A stretch of 64,000 nucleotides of DNA from Rhodococcus oryzae (GCF_005049235.1 NZ_SUMD01000006.1:248001-312000); one strand, 5' to 3'; numbered from the stretch's first letter, positions 28,788 to 37,018 are shown. Translations and numbers: made by a program. Notes: a model not told the origin generated them from the letters alone.

Positions 28788-29759
28788 GTGGTGGCTCAGG
28801 TGTTCGAGAACCCGCTGCGGCCCGCGATCCTGGCGGCCGCCCGATCGACGACGCTCAAGGCGGCGATCACCAGGGCGCCCGTCACCCGATCCATCGTCAA
28901 ACGGTTCATCGCGGGGGAGACCAGGGCAGCCGCATTGACGGCCGCGCGCGCGATCCTCGACACCGGCCGGCTGATCAGCATCGATCACCTCGGCGAGGAC
29001 ACCACCGACGAGGCCCAGGCGGGGGCCGCCGTCGCCGAGTACCTGGCCCTGCTCTCCGACCTGGCGGCGCTGCCGGAGGCCAGGGAGCCCGGCGGGGTAC
29101 GCCCACTCGAGGTGTCGGTGAAGCTGTCCGCGCTGGGGCAGGCGCTGCCGGTCGACGGCCGCGAGATCGCGCTGGCGAACGCGCGGACGCTCTGCGCAGC
29201 CGCGGAGCGGAGCGGGGTCTGGATCACCGTCGACGCCGAGGACCACACCACCACCGACTCGACCCTGTCCATCGTCCGTGAACTGCGCGCCGACTATCCG
29301 TGGCTGGGCGCGGTGCTGCAGTCGTACCTGCGCCGTGCCGAAACGGACTGCCGCGCCCTGGCGGGCCCGGATTCGCGGATCCGGCTGTGCAAGGGCGCCT
29401 ACCGGGAACCGGACTTGGTCGCCTTCCAGGCCAAGGCCGACGTGGACGCCTCCTACCTGCGCTGCCTGCGGGTGCTGATGGAGGGCGGCGGCTACCCGAT
29501 GGTGGCCTCCCACGACCCGGCGATCATCGCGGAGACCGACTCGATGGCGTCGGGCACGGGGCGGGACGCGGCGGACTTCGAACACCAGATGCTCTACGGG
29601 ATCAGGGACGGCGAACAGCTCCGCCTGGCCGGGCTCGGCGCCCAGATGCGGGTCTACCTGCCGTACGGCGGTCAGTGGTACGGCTATTTCATGCGCAGGC
29701 TCGCGGAGCGGCCCGCCAACCTCGGCTTCTTCGTCCGTTCGGTCTTCACGAGGGACTGA
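28788..29759 (+). CDS. Proline dehydrogenase (monofunctional, FAD)
   Basis: 323 residues, the PutA-type beta/alpha barrel. KLSALG near residue 110, IRLCKGAYREP and VASHDP are the strand-end motifs that bind FAD and substrate, and FEHQMLYGIRD with MRVYLPYGGQWYGYFMRRLAERP carries the C-terminal Arg residues that bind the proline carboxylate. It oxidises proline to pyrroline-5-carboxylate, passing electrons to quinone. GTG 28788 (or 28791) starts 2 bp after the P5CDH stop: coupled operon. Confidence 0.95.
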   Translation: MVAQVFENPLRPAILAAARSTTLKAAITRAPVTRSIVKRFIAGETRAAALTAARAILDTGRLISIDHLGEDTTDEAQAGAAVAEYLALLSDLAALPEAREPGGVRPLEVSVKLSALGQALPVDGREIALANARTLCAAAERSGVWITVDAEDHTTTDSTLSIVRELRADYPWLGAVLQSYLRRAETDCRALAGPDSRIRLCKGAYREPDLVAFQAKADVDASYLRCLRVLMEGGGYPMVASHDPAIIAETDSMASGTGRDAADFEHQMLYGIRDGEQLRLAGLGAQMRVYLPYGGQWYGYFMRRLAERPANLGFFVRSVFTRD

Positions 29760-29795
29760 GGAGGGGCAACCGCCCGGTGGGTGGGAACAGCTATG

Positions 29796-29809
29796 GAGAA
29801 CGGGTTCTC
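29796..29809. promoter_or_regulatory. KstR-like palindromic operator upstream of kshA
   Basis: GAGAACGGGTTCTC is a perfect 6-bp inverted repeat around GG and fits the core AACnnGTT of the KstR cholesterol-regulon operator (consensus TnnAACnnGTTnnA); only the outermost T/A differ. It lies 75 bp before the kshA start, a typical repressor position. Confidence 0.5.
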
Positions 29810-29832
29810 GGCCAAGGAGATTGAAGGGAGCT

Positions 29833-29855
29833 GTGACCGGTATCACTGCGGTCAC
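29833..29855. promoter_or_regulatory. Second inverted repeat in the kshA leader
   Basis: GTGACCG (29833-29839) and CGGTCAC (29849-29855) are perfect 7-bp arms with a 9-nt spacer, 28 bp before the kshA ATG. It could be an operator for a second regulator or a leader hairpin. Confidence 0.35.
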
Positions 29856-29883
29856 CCGGGGCCGCTGAACGAGAGGACGCTTC

Positions 29884-31038
29884 ATGACCAACGTGGAAAC
29901 CGAGATAACCGATGAGGTTCGCGTCATCGACCAGGGCACCCCGCCCGCTCGCTTCGCACGTGGCTGGCACTGCCTGGGGCTGGCGGAGGAGTTCCGCGAC
30001 GGGAAGCCGCACTCCATCGAGGCCTTCGGGACCAAGCTCGTCGTGTTCTCCGACAGCAACGGCGAGATCAAGATCCTCGACGCCTTCTGCAGGCACATGG
30101 GCGGCGACCTGAGTCAGGGCACCGTCAAGGGCGACTCCATCGCCTGCCCGTTCCACGACTGGCGCTGGGGCGGCAACGGTAAGTGCACCGGCATCCCCTA
30201 CGCCCGCCGCGTCCCGCCGCTGGCCCGCACCCGCGCATGGAAGATCATGGAGCAGGACGAGCTGCTGTTCGTCTGGAACGACCCGGAGGGCAACCCGCCG
30301 CCTGCGGACGTGACGATCCCGCAGATGTGCCCCGAGGGCACGGAGTGGACCGACTGGGTGTGGAAGTCGATCGTCATCGACACCAACTGCCGCGAGATCA
30401 TCGACAACGTCGTCGACATGGCGCACTTCTTCTATGTGCACTACTCGTTCCCGACGTACTTCAAGAACATCTTCGAGGGACACGTCGCGATCCAGGAGTA
30501 CGAGGGCGTCGGCCGCGAGGACATCACCGAGTGGGACGACCCGGACGTCCCGCAGCTGGTCTCGACCACCTCGACGGCGGCGTACCACGGCCCGTCGTTC
30601 ATGATCGACGACCTGACGTACCACTACGAGCACTTCAAGGCCGAGTCGATCCTCATCAACTGCCACTACCCGGTCGGCCCGGACCAGTTCGTGCTGATGT
30701 ACGGCATCAAGGTCAAGAAGACCGCGGAGGTCCCGGCGGAGATCGCCGACCAGATGGTGCAGGCGATGATCGGCTACATCGGCATCGGCTTCGAGCAGGA
30801 CATCGAGATCTGGAAGAACAAGACCCGGATCGACAACCCGCTGCTCACCAACGAGGACGGCCCCGTCTACCAGCTGCGCCGCTGGTACGAGCAGTTCTAT
30901 GTGGACGTCTCGGACGTCAAGCCGGAGATGGTTGACCGCTTCGAGTTCGAGCTCGACACCACAAGGCCGGTGGAGGCGTGGAAGCAGGAAGTGGCCGACA
31001 ACATCGCCCGCAAGGCCGACGCGGAGGCCTCGGCCTGA
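29884..31038 (+). CDS. kshA: 3-ketosteroid 9-alpha-hydroxylase oxygenase component KshA
   Basis: 384 residues, Rieske non-haem iron oxygenase. C69-x-H71 and C88-x2-H91 (CRHMGGD, CPFHDWRWGG) bind the 2Fe-2S cluster; NVVDMAHFFYVHYSFP holds the two His of the mononuclear iron site. It hydroxylates ring-bearing 3-ketosteroids at C9, opening ring B in sterol catabolism, with the reductase KshB (not in this window). The sequence is close to what I recall of Rhodococcus KshA. Preceded by a KstR-like palindrome and coupled to a 75-aa gene (TGATG). It is outside the M. tuberculosis-like order: an insertion after the proline genes. Confidence 0.93.
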   Translation: MTNVETEITDEVRVIDQGTPPARFARGWHCLGLAEEFRDGKPHSIEAFGTKLVVFSDSNGEIKILDAFCRHMGGDLSQGTVKGDSIACPFHDWRWGGNGKCTGIPYARRVPPLARTRAWKIMEQDELLFVWNDPEGNPPPADVTIPQMCPEGTEWTDWVWKSIVIDTNCREIIDNVVDMAHFFYVHYSFPTYFKNIFEGHVAIQEYEGVGREDITEWDDPDVPQLVSTTSTAAYHGPSFMIDDLTYHYEHFKAESILINCHYPVGPDQFVLMYGIKVKKTAEVPAEIADQMVQAMIGYIGIGFEQDIEIWKNKTRIDNPLLTNEDGPVYQLRRWYEQFYVDVSDVKPEMVDRFEFELDTTRPVEAWKQEVADNIARKADAEASA

Positions 31039-31265
31039 TGGAGCCGGTCGATTGCCAACGCTGCGGCAACCGGGTGCTCGTCGAGAAGAGCAGCTGGGAG
31101 CACACCACTGTCCAGTGGAGCACCGATCACCCCGAGGTCATCTGCGAGGAGTACCAGCAGGACCCGTCGCTGACCCAGCGCGGTGCGCGGGTCGGTCGCT
31201 GTTCGGCGTTGCGCGAATCGATCCGCAAGGCCGTCCTGGACGGACGCATTCCCGTTCCGGAATGA
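31038..31265 (+). CDS. 75-aa four-cysteine protein coupled to kshA
   Basis: ATG 31038 shares its A with the kshA TGA (TGATG), so translation is coupled. The product has C6-x2-C9 near the start (DCQRCGNR) and C36 and C55 later, enough for a zinc or iron site. The centre SWEHTTVQWSTDHPEVICEEY is rich in Trp/His/Glu. No membrane segment. It may assist KshA as a small ferredoxin-like or zinc-ribbon partner (inference from coupling); the spacing does not match a standard 2Fe-2S ferredoxin. A very strong terminator follows. Confidence 0.75.
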   Translation: MEPVDCQRCGNRVLVEKSSWEHTTVQWSTDHPEVICEEYQQDPSLTQRGARVGRCSALRESIRKAVLDGRIPVPE

Positions 31266-31276
31266 CCTACCGCCCT

Positions 31277-31310
31277 CGCCGGGCGCGGCGTGAGCACGCC
31301 GCGCCCGGCG
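31277..31310. terminator. Strong bidirectional hairpin terminator
   Basis: Perfect 16-bp arms (31277-31292, 31295-31310) with only AG between them, very GC-rich, followed by AGTTTCG. It ends the kshA operon 11 nt after the stop. Confidence 0.85.
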
Positions 31311-31369
31311 AGTTTCGCAGGCCTGCATCGGATTCCTGGATTGCCGGGATTGTCTGATATTTCTTGTGT

Positions 31370-31822
31370 ATGAGTGCACCCCAGCAAGTCCAAGACGTCG
31401 CGGCGCCCCGGAAACGGAAGAGCCGAGTCCTGAGTGTCCTCGGTGTCGTCGTCGGGGCCGTCGTCGGCTATGTGGTCATCACTCCAGTCATCCGCGGCGA
31501 GGAAACACCGCAGCCGACCGCCGAGGAGTTGGCCGCCCCGCCGGCGGCGGACGCACGCGATCGCGCCTCTGCGGCGCAGGCCGCCCGAGATGCGGAAACG
31601 CACTGTGAGCAAGCCGTGGCAGAGCGATTGAATTCGCCTGCGAACCCGGACTTCCCGGAGGCACACGAGACGAGTCTCGCGGGGCTCGGCCACGAGGTCC
31701 GTGGCGTGGTCGAATCGCAAGACAGTTCCGGGGCGAGTGTCCGCAGCACCTTCGAATGCACCGTGTTCCCGGTCGGCGCCGGGCAGTTCTCCGTCACGGT
31801 GACCGAGCTGTCCGAGCAGTGA
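31370..31822 (+). CDS. Single-pass membrane-anchored protein, unknown
   Basis: 150 residues. A basic N-terminus (APRKRKSR) precedes one TM helix (VLSVLGVVVGAVVGYVVITP, about 22-41), giving an N-in/C-out topology. The extracellular part has an acidic Ala-rich linker and a small domain with two Cys (HCEQAVAERL, FECTVFPVG) that could pair. ATG 31370 has no Shine-Dalgarno; a TGATAT box at 31355-31360 would place transcription start at or near the ATG, so a leaderless mRNA is plausible. No family recognised. Confidence 0.65.
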   Translation: MSAPQQVQDVAAPRKRKSRVLSVLGVVVGAVVGYVVITPVIRGEETPQPTAEELAAPPAADARDRASAAQAARDAETHCEQAVAERLNSPANPDFPEAHETSLAGLGHEVRGVVESQDSSGASVRSTFECTVFPVGAGQFSVTVTELSEQ

Positions 31823-31846
31823 GCGGGTAGCCCCACGGCGTAGCGA

Positions 31847-32353
31847 TCAGGGTCGGGCGCCGACCGGCCGTGCGTCGCCGCCACGGCGGTAGGACAGCGC
31901 GTAGAGCGTGAACCCGACGACGGGCAGGATGATGTCGAACCACAGCGGTGCGCCGATGTTGCCCGACTTGGTGTTGTCCTCGGCGATCCAGAAGTAGACG
32001 TGTCCCGCCGCGTCCCCGAAGTACTGGATCGCGGTGACGGTCAGCAGTGCCAGCCAGAAGTAACCGCGGAACCAGAAGCACAGGATGCCGGCGACACCGA
32101 TCGCGAGGTCACCCATCGCGTTCTCGAACTGGAATCCGCCGTCGCCCCTGGTGTATCCGATCATCTCGGCGATGGCCGGGCCGTCGAACACGTGGAAGGC
32201 GGCGCCGACCACCGAGCTCAGCCCGATCGCCAGCACCAGCCACCACACGAGGTAGGTGTCGATCACCGCCGCGGGCCCGGTGTCCGTCCGATGCCTGCGG
32301 GCCTGTATCGCGGCGACGATCAACGCCAGCACAACGGCGATCACAGTGGTCAC
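31847..32353 (-). CDS. DUF6790-like four-TM membrane protein
   Basis: 168 residues with four or five hydrophobic segments. Conserved-looking motif around GGFQFENAMGDLAIGVAGIL and YFGDAAGHVYF, with polar residues inside helices, resembles the DUF6790 membrane family. Function unknown. ATG 32353. Convergent with the single-pass membrane gene and divergent from fadD36. Confidence 0.75.
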   Translation of the reverse strand: MTTVIAVVLALIVAAIQARRHRTDTGPAAVIDTYLVWWLVLAIGLSSVVGAAFHVFDGPAIAEMIGYTRGDGGFQFENAMGDLAIGVAGILCFWFRGYFWLALLTVTAIQYFGDAAGHVYFWIAEDNTKSGNIGAPLWFDIILPVVGFTLYALSYRRGGDARPVGARP

Positions 32354-32457
32354 GGGACCTCCTCGGATGGACCGTCACGGGCGTCGATTCCATGGTTGCG
32401 GCTCGGGCATCGTCGTGTTGCCCTTTTGGTGAACGCTCCGTGTGAGACGCTGGGCTG

Positions 32458-33855
32458 GTGCTGCTTCGATCGCTAGACGCCCTCGCTGTCGCCCGCGGCG
32501 ACGACCTCCCCGACGCCGTCCGGATCGGCGACACCACACTCTCGCGCAGCGATCTCCTCGGCGCAGCCGGAGCGCTCGCCAAACGTATCGGCGGCGCCGA
32601 GAGGGTCGCCGTCCTCGCAACGCCGACCGCGTCGACGGTGATCGCGGTGGTCGGTTGCCTGCTCGCGGGCGTCACGGTCGTACCGGTGCCGCCGGACGCC
32701 GGTCAGGCCGAGTTGGTGCACATTCTGTCCGATTCGGGGGCGCAGGCGTGGCTCGGGCAGGCTCCCGAAGGGAGCGAGCTGCCTGTCGTGCCGGTTCGGT
32801 TGCACACCCGTGACTGGCACTCTCATCCCGAGCCGGCCCCGTCCTCGATCGCCTTCGTGCTGTACACCTCGGGCACCACGGGGCCACCGAAGGGCGTGCT
32901 GCTGAGCAGGGGCGCCATCGCCGCCGGCCTCGACGCGCTCGCGGATGCCTGGAAATGGACCGCGAACGACACACTGGTGCACGGACTTCCGCTGTTCCAC
33001 GTGCACGGGCTGATCCTGGGGCTGCTCGGCCCGCTGCGGGTCGGCAGCAGGCTGGTCCACACCGTGCGGCCCACGCCCGAGGCGTATGCGCAGGCCAACG
33101 GATCGCTCTACTTCGGCGTGCCGACGGTGTGGTCGCGGATCGTCGAGGACGAGGTGTCGGCCAAGGCGCTGAGCGGCGCCCGGCTGCTGGTTTCCGGCAG
33201 CGCCCCGCTCCCGGTGCCGGTGTTCGAGCGGCTCGCGGACCTGACCGGGCTGGTGCCGATCGAGCGATATGGCATGAGCGAGACCATGATCACGGTCAGC
33301 ACCCGCGTCGGCGGCGAGCACCGCCCCGGTTGGGTGGGGCTGCCGGTGGCGGGCGCGGAGACCCGGCTGATCGACGAGGACGGGACCCCGGTCCCGCACG
33401 ACGGCGAGAGCATCGGCGGACTGCAGGTGCGGGGGCCGATGCTGTTCGACGGGTATCTGAACCGCCCGGACGCGACCGCGGCGTCGTGGACCGAGGACGG
33501 CTGGTTCAAGACCGGGGATGTCGCGGTGATCGACGAGCACGGATTCCATCGCATCGTCGGCCGCGAATCGACCGACCTGATCAAGTCCGGTGGGTACCGG
33601 ATCGGGGCGGGGGAGGTGGAGGCCTCGCTGTTGGGGCACCCGGCGGTCCGCGAGGTCGCGGTGGTCGGGGTGCCGGACGCCGACCTCGGTCAGCGGCTGG
33701 TCGCCTACGTGGTCGGAGAGGTGCCCTCGCCCGAGGACCTGATCGAGCACGTGGTGGCGGAGCTGTCCGCGCACAAGCGGCCCCGCGAGATCCGGGTGGT
33801 GGATTCGTTGCCGCGCAACGCACTCGGCAAGGTGCAGAAAAACCAGCTCGGCTGA
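32458..33855 (+). CDS. fadD36: Acyl-CoA synthetase FadD36-like
   Basis: 465 residues, ANL-superfamily adenylating enzyme. AMP-binding motifs are present: YTSGTTGPPKGVLLS (P-loop), ERYGMSETM, GWFKTGDVAVIDEHG and the C-terminal KSGGYRIGAGEVE hinge; the catalytic Lys is in NALGKVQKNQLG. It activates a carboxylic acid to acyl-CoA through acyl-AMP. Its place between the proline genes and dapD matches Rv1193c (fadD36), though the strand relation to neighbours differs. GTG 32458 has a weak ribosome site. Substrate unknown. Confidence 0.85.
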   Translation: MLLRSLDALAVARGDDLPDAVRIGDTTLSRSDLLGAAGALAKRIGGAERVAVLATPTASTVIAVVGCLLAGVTVVPVPPDAGQAELVHILSDSGAQAWLGQAPEGSELPVVPVRLHTRDWHSHPEPAPSSIAFVLYTSGTTGPPKGVLLSRGAIAAGLDALADAWKWTANDTLVHGLPLFHVHGLILGLLGPLRVGSRLVHTVRPTPEAYAQANGSLYFGVPTVWSRIVEDEVSAKALSGARLLVSGSAPLPVPVFERLADLTGLVPIERYGMSETMITVSTRVGGEHRPGWVGLPVAGAETRLIDEDGTPVPHDGESIGGLQVRGPMLFDGYLNRPDATAASWTEDGWFKTGDVAVIDEHGFHRIVGRESTDLIKSGGYRIGAGEVEASLLGHPAVREVAVVGVPDADLGQRLVAYVVGEVPSPEDLIEHVVAELSAHKRPREIRVVDSLPRNALGKVQKNQLG

Positions 33856-33866
33856 ACAGGCTGGCC

Positions 33867-34748
33867 CTAGGCCAACGCGCCCGCACCACCGAGCGTGACG
33901 AACTCGCGGCCCTGCGCCCGCAGCGCGGGCAGGGCGGCGGCCAGTCCCTCCGCGGTGTCACCCGTGGGGCGGTTCATGTGCACGATCACGATCGACCCGG
34001 GCACAGCGGAGGTCAGCGCGCCCTGGACCTTCGAGGTGGGCATGGTCGCGCCGGAGTCGCCGTTCAGCGTGAAACCGACGACCTCTTCGCCGAGATCCCG
34101 GACGATGGCGGCCGCGACCTCGTCGCAGTGTGCGGTGCCCGGCCGGAACCATCGCGGCGCGACGCCGGTGATCTCCTGAAGCCTTCGGTGATTGACCAGT
34201 ACCTCGTCGATGACCTCCGCCACGGAACGGGTGCCGGCGATCCCGTACGCCGATCGCCCGGTCACCGACAGCGGGAGGTGCTGCGTCCCGTGGTTGCCGA
34301 GCTCGATCAACGGGTTGTCCGCGAGGCGTACCGCCAGCGCCGGATTGGCGTCGATCCAGCGGCCGTTGAGGAACAGCGTGGCGGGCAGCCTTTCCCGCTC
34401 CAGCAGGCCCAGCAGATCGGAGTCCACCGCGGTACCGCCCGGGCCGCCGCACGCATCGAAGGTGAGGGCGAGCCTGCGGTCGGGCAGCGCGAGCCGGGTC
34501 CTGGTCCCGCTGACGGCGACACCCCATTCCCGGGGGACCGCGCCCGCGTACCTGGCCTGCACCGTCGCCACGGCGGGCCGGACCGGACTCAACAACGGGT
34601 AGTCGGTGGGGCTCTCGGCAGGCCCGACAGGGAGCGGCTCGGAACTGGCGACGGTGGGCCCGCTGACAACGGCGAACCGGTGCGCGGCGACCGCGACGCC
34701 ACCGGCGAGGCCGAGCAGCAGGGACCGGCGGGTGAGGGGCGCGCGCAC
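33867..34748 (-). CDS. Exported polysaccharide deacetylase (NodB/CE4 fold)
   Basis: 293 residues. N-terminus MRAPLTRRSLLLGLAGGVAV has a twin-Arg motif followed by a hydrophobic helix, so Tat export is likely. NodB motifs: TFDACGG (catalytic and metal Asp, here TFDA not TFDD), GNHGTQHLP (H-x3-H metal ligands), FRPGTAHCDE, GFTLNGDSG and SIVIVHMN. It probably N-deacetylates a cell-wall or external glycan. The second Asp of the classic TFDD is replaced by Ala-Cys, as in some divergent CE4 subfamilies. Convergent with fadD36 (11 bp apart). Confidence 0.85.
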   Translation of the reverse strand: MRAPLTRRSLLLGLAGGVAVAAHRFAVVSGPTVASSEPLPVGPAESPTDYPLLSPVRPAVATVQARYAGAVPREWGVAVSGTRTRLALPDRRLALTFDACGGPGGTAVDSDLLGLLERERLPATLFLNGRWIDANPALAVRLADNPLIELGNHGTQHLPLSVTGRSAYGIAGTRSVAEVIDEVLVNHRRLQEITGVAPRWFRPGTAHCDEVAAAIVRDLGEEVVGFTLNGDSGATMPTSKVQGALTSAVPGSIVIVHMNRPTGDTAEGLAAALPALRAQGREFVTLGGAGALA

Positions 34749-34846
34749 GGCGACACGCTATGACAGCTGAGGCGATCTCGCGCGTCGAGGCGAACCGTGG
34801 GCGGAGACGGCTCCTTTTGGGCCCGACGCGACTAACCTCGATAACC

Positions 34847-35881
34847 ATGACCAAGCCAGCCGAGAACACCCGTATCGTGCTCGCGTCACGCCCCGTCGGC
34901 GAACCCCAGCCGTCCGATTTCCGGATCGAGACCGTCCCGGTGCCGGTTCCCGGCGACGGGCAGCTGCTGCTCAAGACCCTCTACCTCTCCCTCGATCCGT
35001 ACATGCGGGGCCGGATGAGCGCGGCGAAGTCGTACGCCGATCCGGTCGAGCTCGGCGACGTGATGGTCGGCGGCACCGTGTGCGAGGTGGTCGAATCGAA
35101 GGACCCCGCCTTCCATGAGGGCGATGTGGTGCTGTCCTTCTCGGGCTGGCAGACGCACTCGGTGATCGACGCACACCACGTGCGCAAGCTCGATCCGGAG
35201 GCCGCGCCGGTGCAGAGCTGGTTGGGCGTGCTGGGGATGCCCGGCTTCACTGGGTACGCCGGGCTGCTGCGCATCGGCGATCCCAAGCCGGGGGAGACGG
35301 TGGTCGTCGCCGCCGCGACCGGGCCGGTCGGATCGGCCGTCGGGCAGATCGCGAAGATCAAGGGCGCAAGGGCGGTCGGCATCGCGGGCGGTCCCGAGAA
35401 GGTCGCCTACCTGCGCGAGATCGGCTTCGACGCCGCGATCGACCACCGCGCGCCGGATTTCGCCGAGCAACTCGCCGCGGCCTGCCCCGACGGCGTCGAC
35501 GTGTACTTCGAGAATGTCGGCGGTGCGGTGTGGGCCGCGGTGTGCCCGCTGCTGAACGACTTCGCCCGGGTTCCGGTGTGCGGTCTGGTGTCGCACTACA
35601 ACGAGACCGAGGCCCCCGCAGGACCGGACCGGCTGCCGGGCTTCATGAACGACGTGCTGAAGAAGAGCCTGACGATCCGCGGCTTCATCCAGAGCGAGTT
35701 CGTCAAGAGCGATTTCAAGGCATTCGTCGGCGACATGTCCGGCTGGATGCACGCCGGCCGCATCGCGTACCGCGAGGACATCGTCGAGGGGCTGGAGAAT
35801 GCGCCCGCCGCCTTCAACGGGATGCTGGCCGGGCGTAACTTCGGCAAGCTGATCATCAAGGTGGCCGAGGCCGGCTCTTGA
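34847..35881 (+). CDS. NADP-dependent MDR oxidoreductase (alkenal/prostaglandin reductase type)
   Basis: 344 residues, zinc-free medium-chain reductase of the LTB4 dehydrogenase/YncB group. Nucleotide fold with AAATGPVGSAVGQIAKIKGARAVGIAGG; the start of the family, LYLSLDPYMRGRMS, is typical; ENVGGAVWAAVCPLL is the conserved signature of the subgroup. It reduces alpha,beta-unsaturated carbonyls with NADPH. The 3' end encodes FGKLIIKVAEAGS; copies of this end recur downstream (36421, 36993) in a recombination scar. It shares one base with the next gene (TGATG). Confidence 0.9.
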   Translation: MTKPAENTRIVLASRPVGEPQPSDFRIETVPVPVPGDGQLLLKTLYLSLDPYMRGRMSAAKSYADPVELGDVMVGGTVCEVVESKDPAFHEGDVVLSFSGWQTHSVIDAHHVRKLDPEAAPVQSWLGVLGMPGFTGYAGLLRIGDPKPGETVVVAAATGPVGSAVGQIAKIKGARAVGIAGGPEKVAYLREIGFDAAIDHRAPDFAEQLAAACPDGVDVYFENVGGAVWAAVCPLLNDFARVPVCGLVSHYNETEAPAGPDRLPGFMNDVLKKSLTIRGFIQSEFVKSDFKAFVGDMSGWMHAGRIAYREDIVEGLENAPAAFNGMLAGRNFGKLIIKVAEAGS

Positions 35882-36246
35882 TGGAGCTGGGTGAGCGGCC
35901 GCAGGCACAGGTCGGGCCGCTCGATCTGACCGCGTTCCTGTGTGAGCTGGCGATGCTCGTTCTTCTTGCGATGACCGGGGTCGCCGCGATGGATTCACTG
36001 CTCGGTCGGGTGCTCGTGGCGGTCGCGTTGCCGGCTGCGGCGGCGGGGATCTGGTCTGTGTGGATGGCACCGACGTCCCGCCGCAGGCTCGCCAATCCGT
36101 CCCGGCTCTACGCGCAGATCACGTTGTTCGCGGTGGTCGGGACAACGGCCGGGTTGTTGCTCGGCTGGCTCGTCGGCGCGGCCTTCTTCGTGGTGTCCGC
36201 GGTCGTGTTCGCGGAGCGGTGCAGGCGGGAGTTGCGCGCCACCTAG
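35881..36246 (+). CDS. DUF2568 (YrdB-like) membrane protein
   Basis: 121 residues with four hydrophobic segments and the YrdB/DUF2568 pattern: LDLTAFLCELAMLVLLAM, then IWSVWMAPTSRRRLANPSRL (cytoplasmic loop with R/P) and two more helices. Function unknown. ATG 35881 overlaps the oxidoreductase stop by one base, so it is coupled. Confidence 0.8.
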   Translation: MELGERPQAQVGPLDLTAFLCELAMLVLLAMTGVAAMDSLLGRVLVAVALPAAAAGIWSVWMAPTSRRRLANPSRLYAQITLFAVVGTTAGLLLGWLVGAAFFVVSAVVFAERCRRELRAT

Positions 36247-36273
36247 CGACCCGCCCTTGTGGTTCCGTGGCTC

Positions 36274-36420
36274 CTACTCGGTGTCCCGGAACACGGGTTC
36301 GTGGTTCTCACGCCGGGCCAGGGTGGCCTCCTCGAAGTTGTCGGTCATCAGCCGGATCATCAACTGGCCCAGTCCCTCTTGGTTCATGTGCATGGCCATC
36401 GAGGAGGCGTCCAGGCTCCA
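36274..36420 (-). pseudogene. Truncated enoyl-CoA hydratase 3' end (duplicate of 37487-38296)
   Basis: The minus strand encodes the last 47 residues of an enoyl-CoA hydratase, from SLDASSMA to the stop, with 42 of 47 identical to the intact echA at 37487. Upstream of it (36421 on) the similarity stops abruptly and the sequence becomes the 3' end of an oxidoreductase on the other strand. There is no start or catalytic part. It is a dead fragment left by duplication and recombination. Confidence 0.8.
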
Positions 36421-36455
36421 CTTCCGCAAGCTGATCATCAAGGTCGCGTGACCAC
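36421..36455 (+). pseudogene. Oxidoreductase 3'-end remnant, left copy of a 26-bp direct repeat
   Basis: The plus strand reads F-R-K-L-I-I-K-V-A-stop, matching the end of the oxidoreductase at 34847 (FGKLIIKVAEAGS). Bases 36430-36455 recur exactly at 36993-37018. It is fused directly to the echA remnant, marking a recombination junction near 36420. The rest of the 339-bp gap (36247-36585) holds these remnants and the leader of the next gene. Confidence 0.7.
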
Positions 36456-36585
36456 GCAACCCCGCCAGGGGTGAACATTCCGACCTCCTCAGGGTGCCCC
36501 TCCAGTACCCGAGGGCGGCTACTGAAAAACGTTGGTGCAAATGATGATTGATGGGCAAACCAATCCCAAGCCATTGGAGGCCCAG

Positions 36586-36915
36586 ATGTCCAGTTCGAAG
36601 ATCCGCACCGCAATCGCAGTCGCCGCCGCCAGCTTCGCCGTTGCCGCGGCCGCCGCCGGTCCTGCCTACGCGGTCACGGCCGCAAGCGCCGTCAAGCCCG
36701 CCGATCCCGTACCGGGTCCCACGGCTCCGGCTCCGACGCCCTGCCCGCCGGCGAGTGTCGCTGTCGCGTCCTACGTCGCCGCGCCGGCCGGCGGCGGCAC
36801 CGGACCCACCGTTCCCAAGCCCTGCCCGGGCCGACCCGGTGGTGGCACCGGCGGCGGTGGCGGCACCGGTGGGGGAACGGGCGGCGGCACCGGCGGAGGC
36901 GGTGGCCCCAAGTAG
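36586..36915 (+). CDS. Secreted Pro/Gly-rich small protein
   Basis: 109 residues. Signal peptide MSSSKIRTAIAVAAASFAVA... with cleavage near AYA. The mature part is Pro/Ala-rich with two Cys (PTPCPP, PKPCPG) and ends in an almost pure Gly/Thr tail of about 30 residues (GGGTGGG repeats). ATG 36586 has GGAGG five bases upstream. It lies between direct repeats made of echA and oxidoreductase 3' ends. Likely a cell-wall or surface protein; no family assigned. Confidence 0.7.
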   Translation: MSSSKIRTAIAVAAASFAVAAAAAGPAYAVTAASAVKPADPVPGPTAPAPTPCPPASVAVASYVAAPAGGGTGPTVPKPCPGRPGGGTGGGGGTGGGTGGGTGGGGGPK

Positions 36916-36925
36916 AGCCGGACAT

Positions 36926-36960
36926 CAGCTGCCCGCCGTCACCTCGACGGCGGGCAGCTG
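36926..36960 (+). terminator. Hairpin terminator after the Gly-rich protein
   Basis: Perfect 15-bp arms CAGCTGCCCGCCGTC / GACGGCGGGCAGCTG with a 5-nt loop. It is nested inside a further inverted repeat AGCCGGACAT (36916-36925) / ATGTCCGGCT (36986-36995). Confidence 0.8.
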
Positions 36961-36992
36961 CTTGTGCGTATCCATCCTGGATGTCATGTCCG

Positions 36993-37018
36993 GCTGATCA
37001 TCAAGGTCGCGTGACCAC
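36993..37018 (+). repeat. Right copy of the 26-bp direct repeat
   Basis: Exact copy of 36430-36455 (starts GCTGATCATCAAGG and ends GTGACCAC), derived from an oxidoreductase 3' end including its stop. The two copies flank the secreted Gly-rich gene. Confidence 0.75.

Noticed and set aside
36586-36915. PE-PGRS or collagen-like protein
   Set aside because: Only 109 residues, no PE domain, no G-x-y period; simply a Gly/Thr tail behind a signal peptide.
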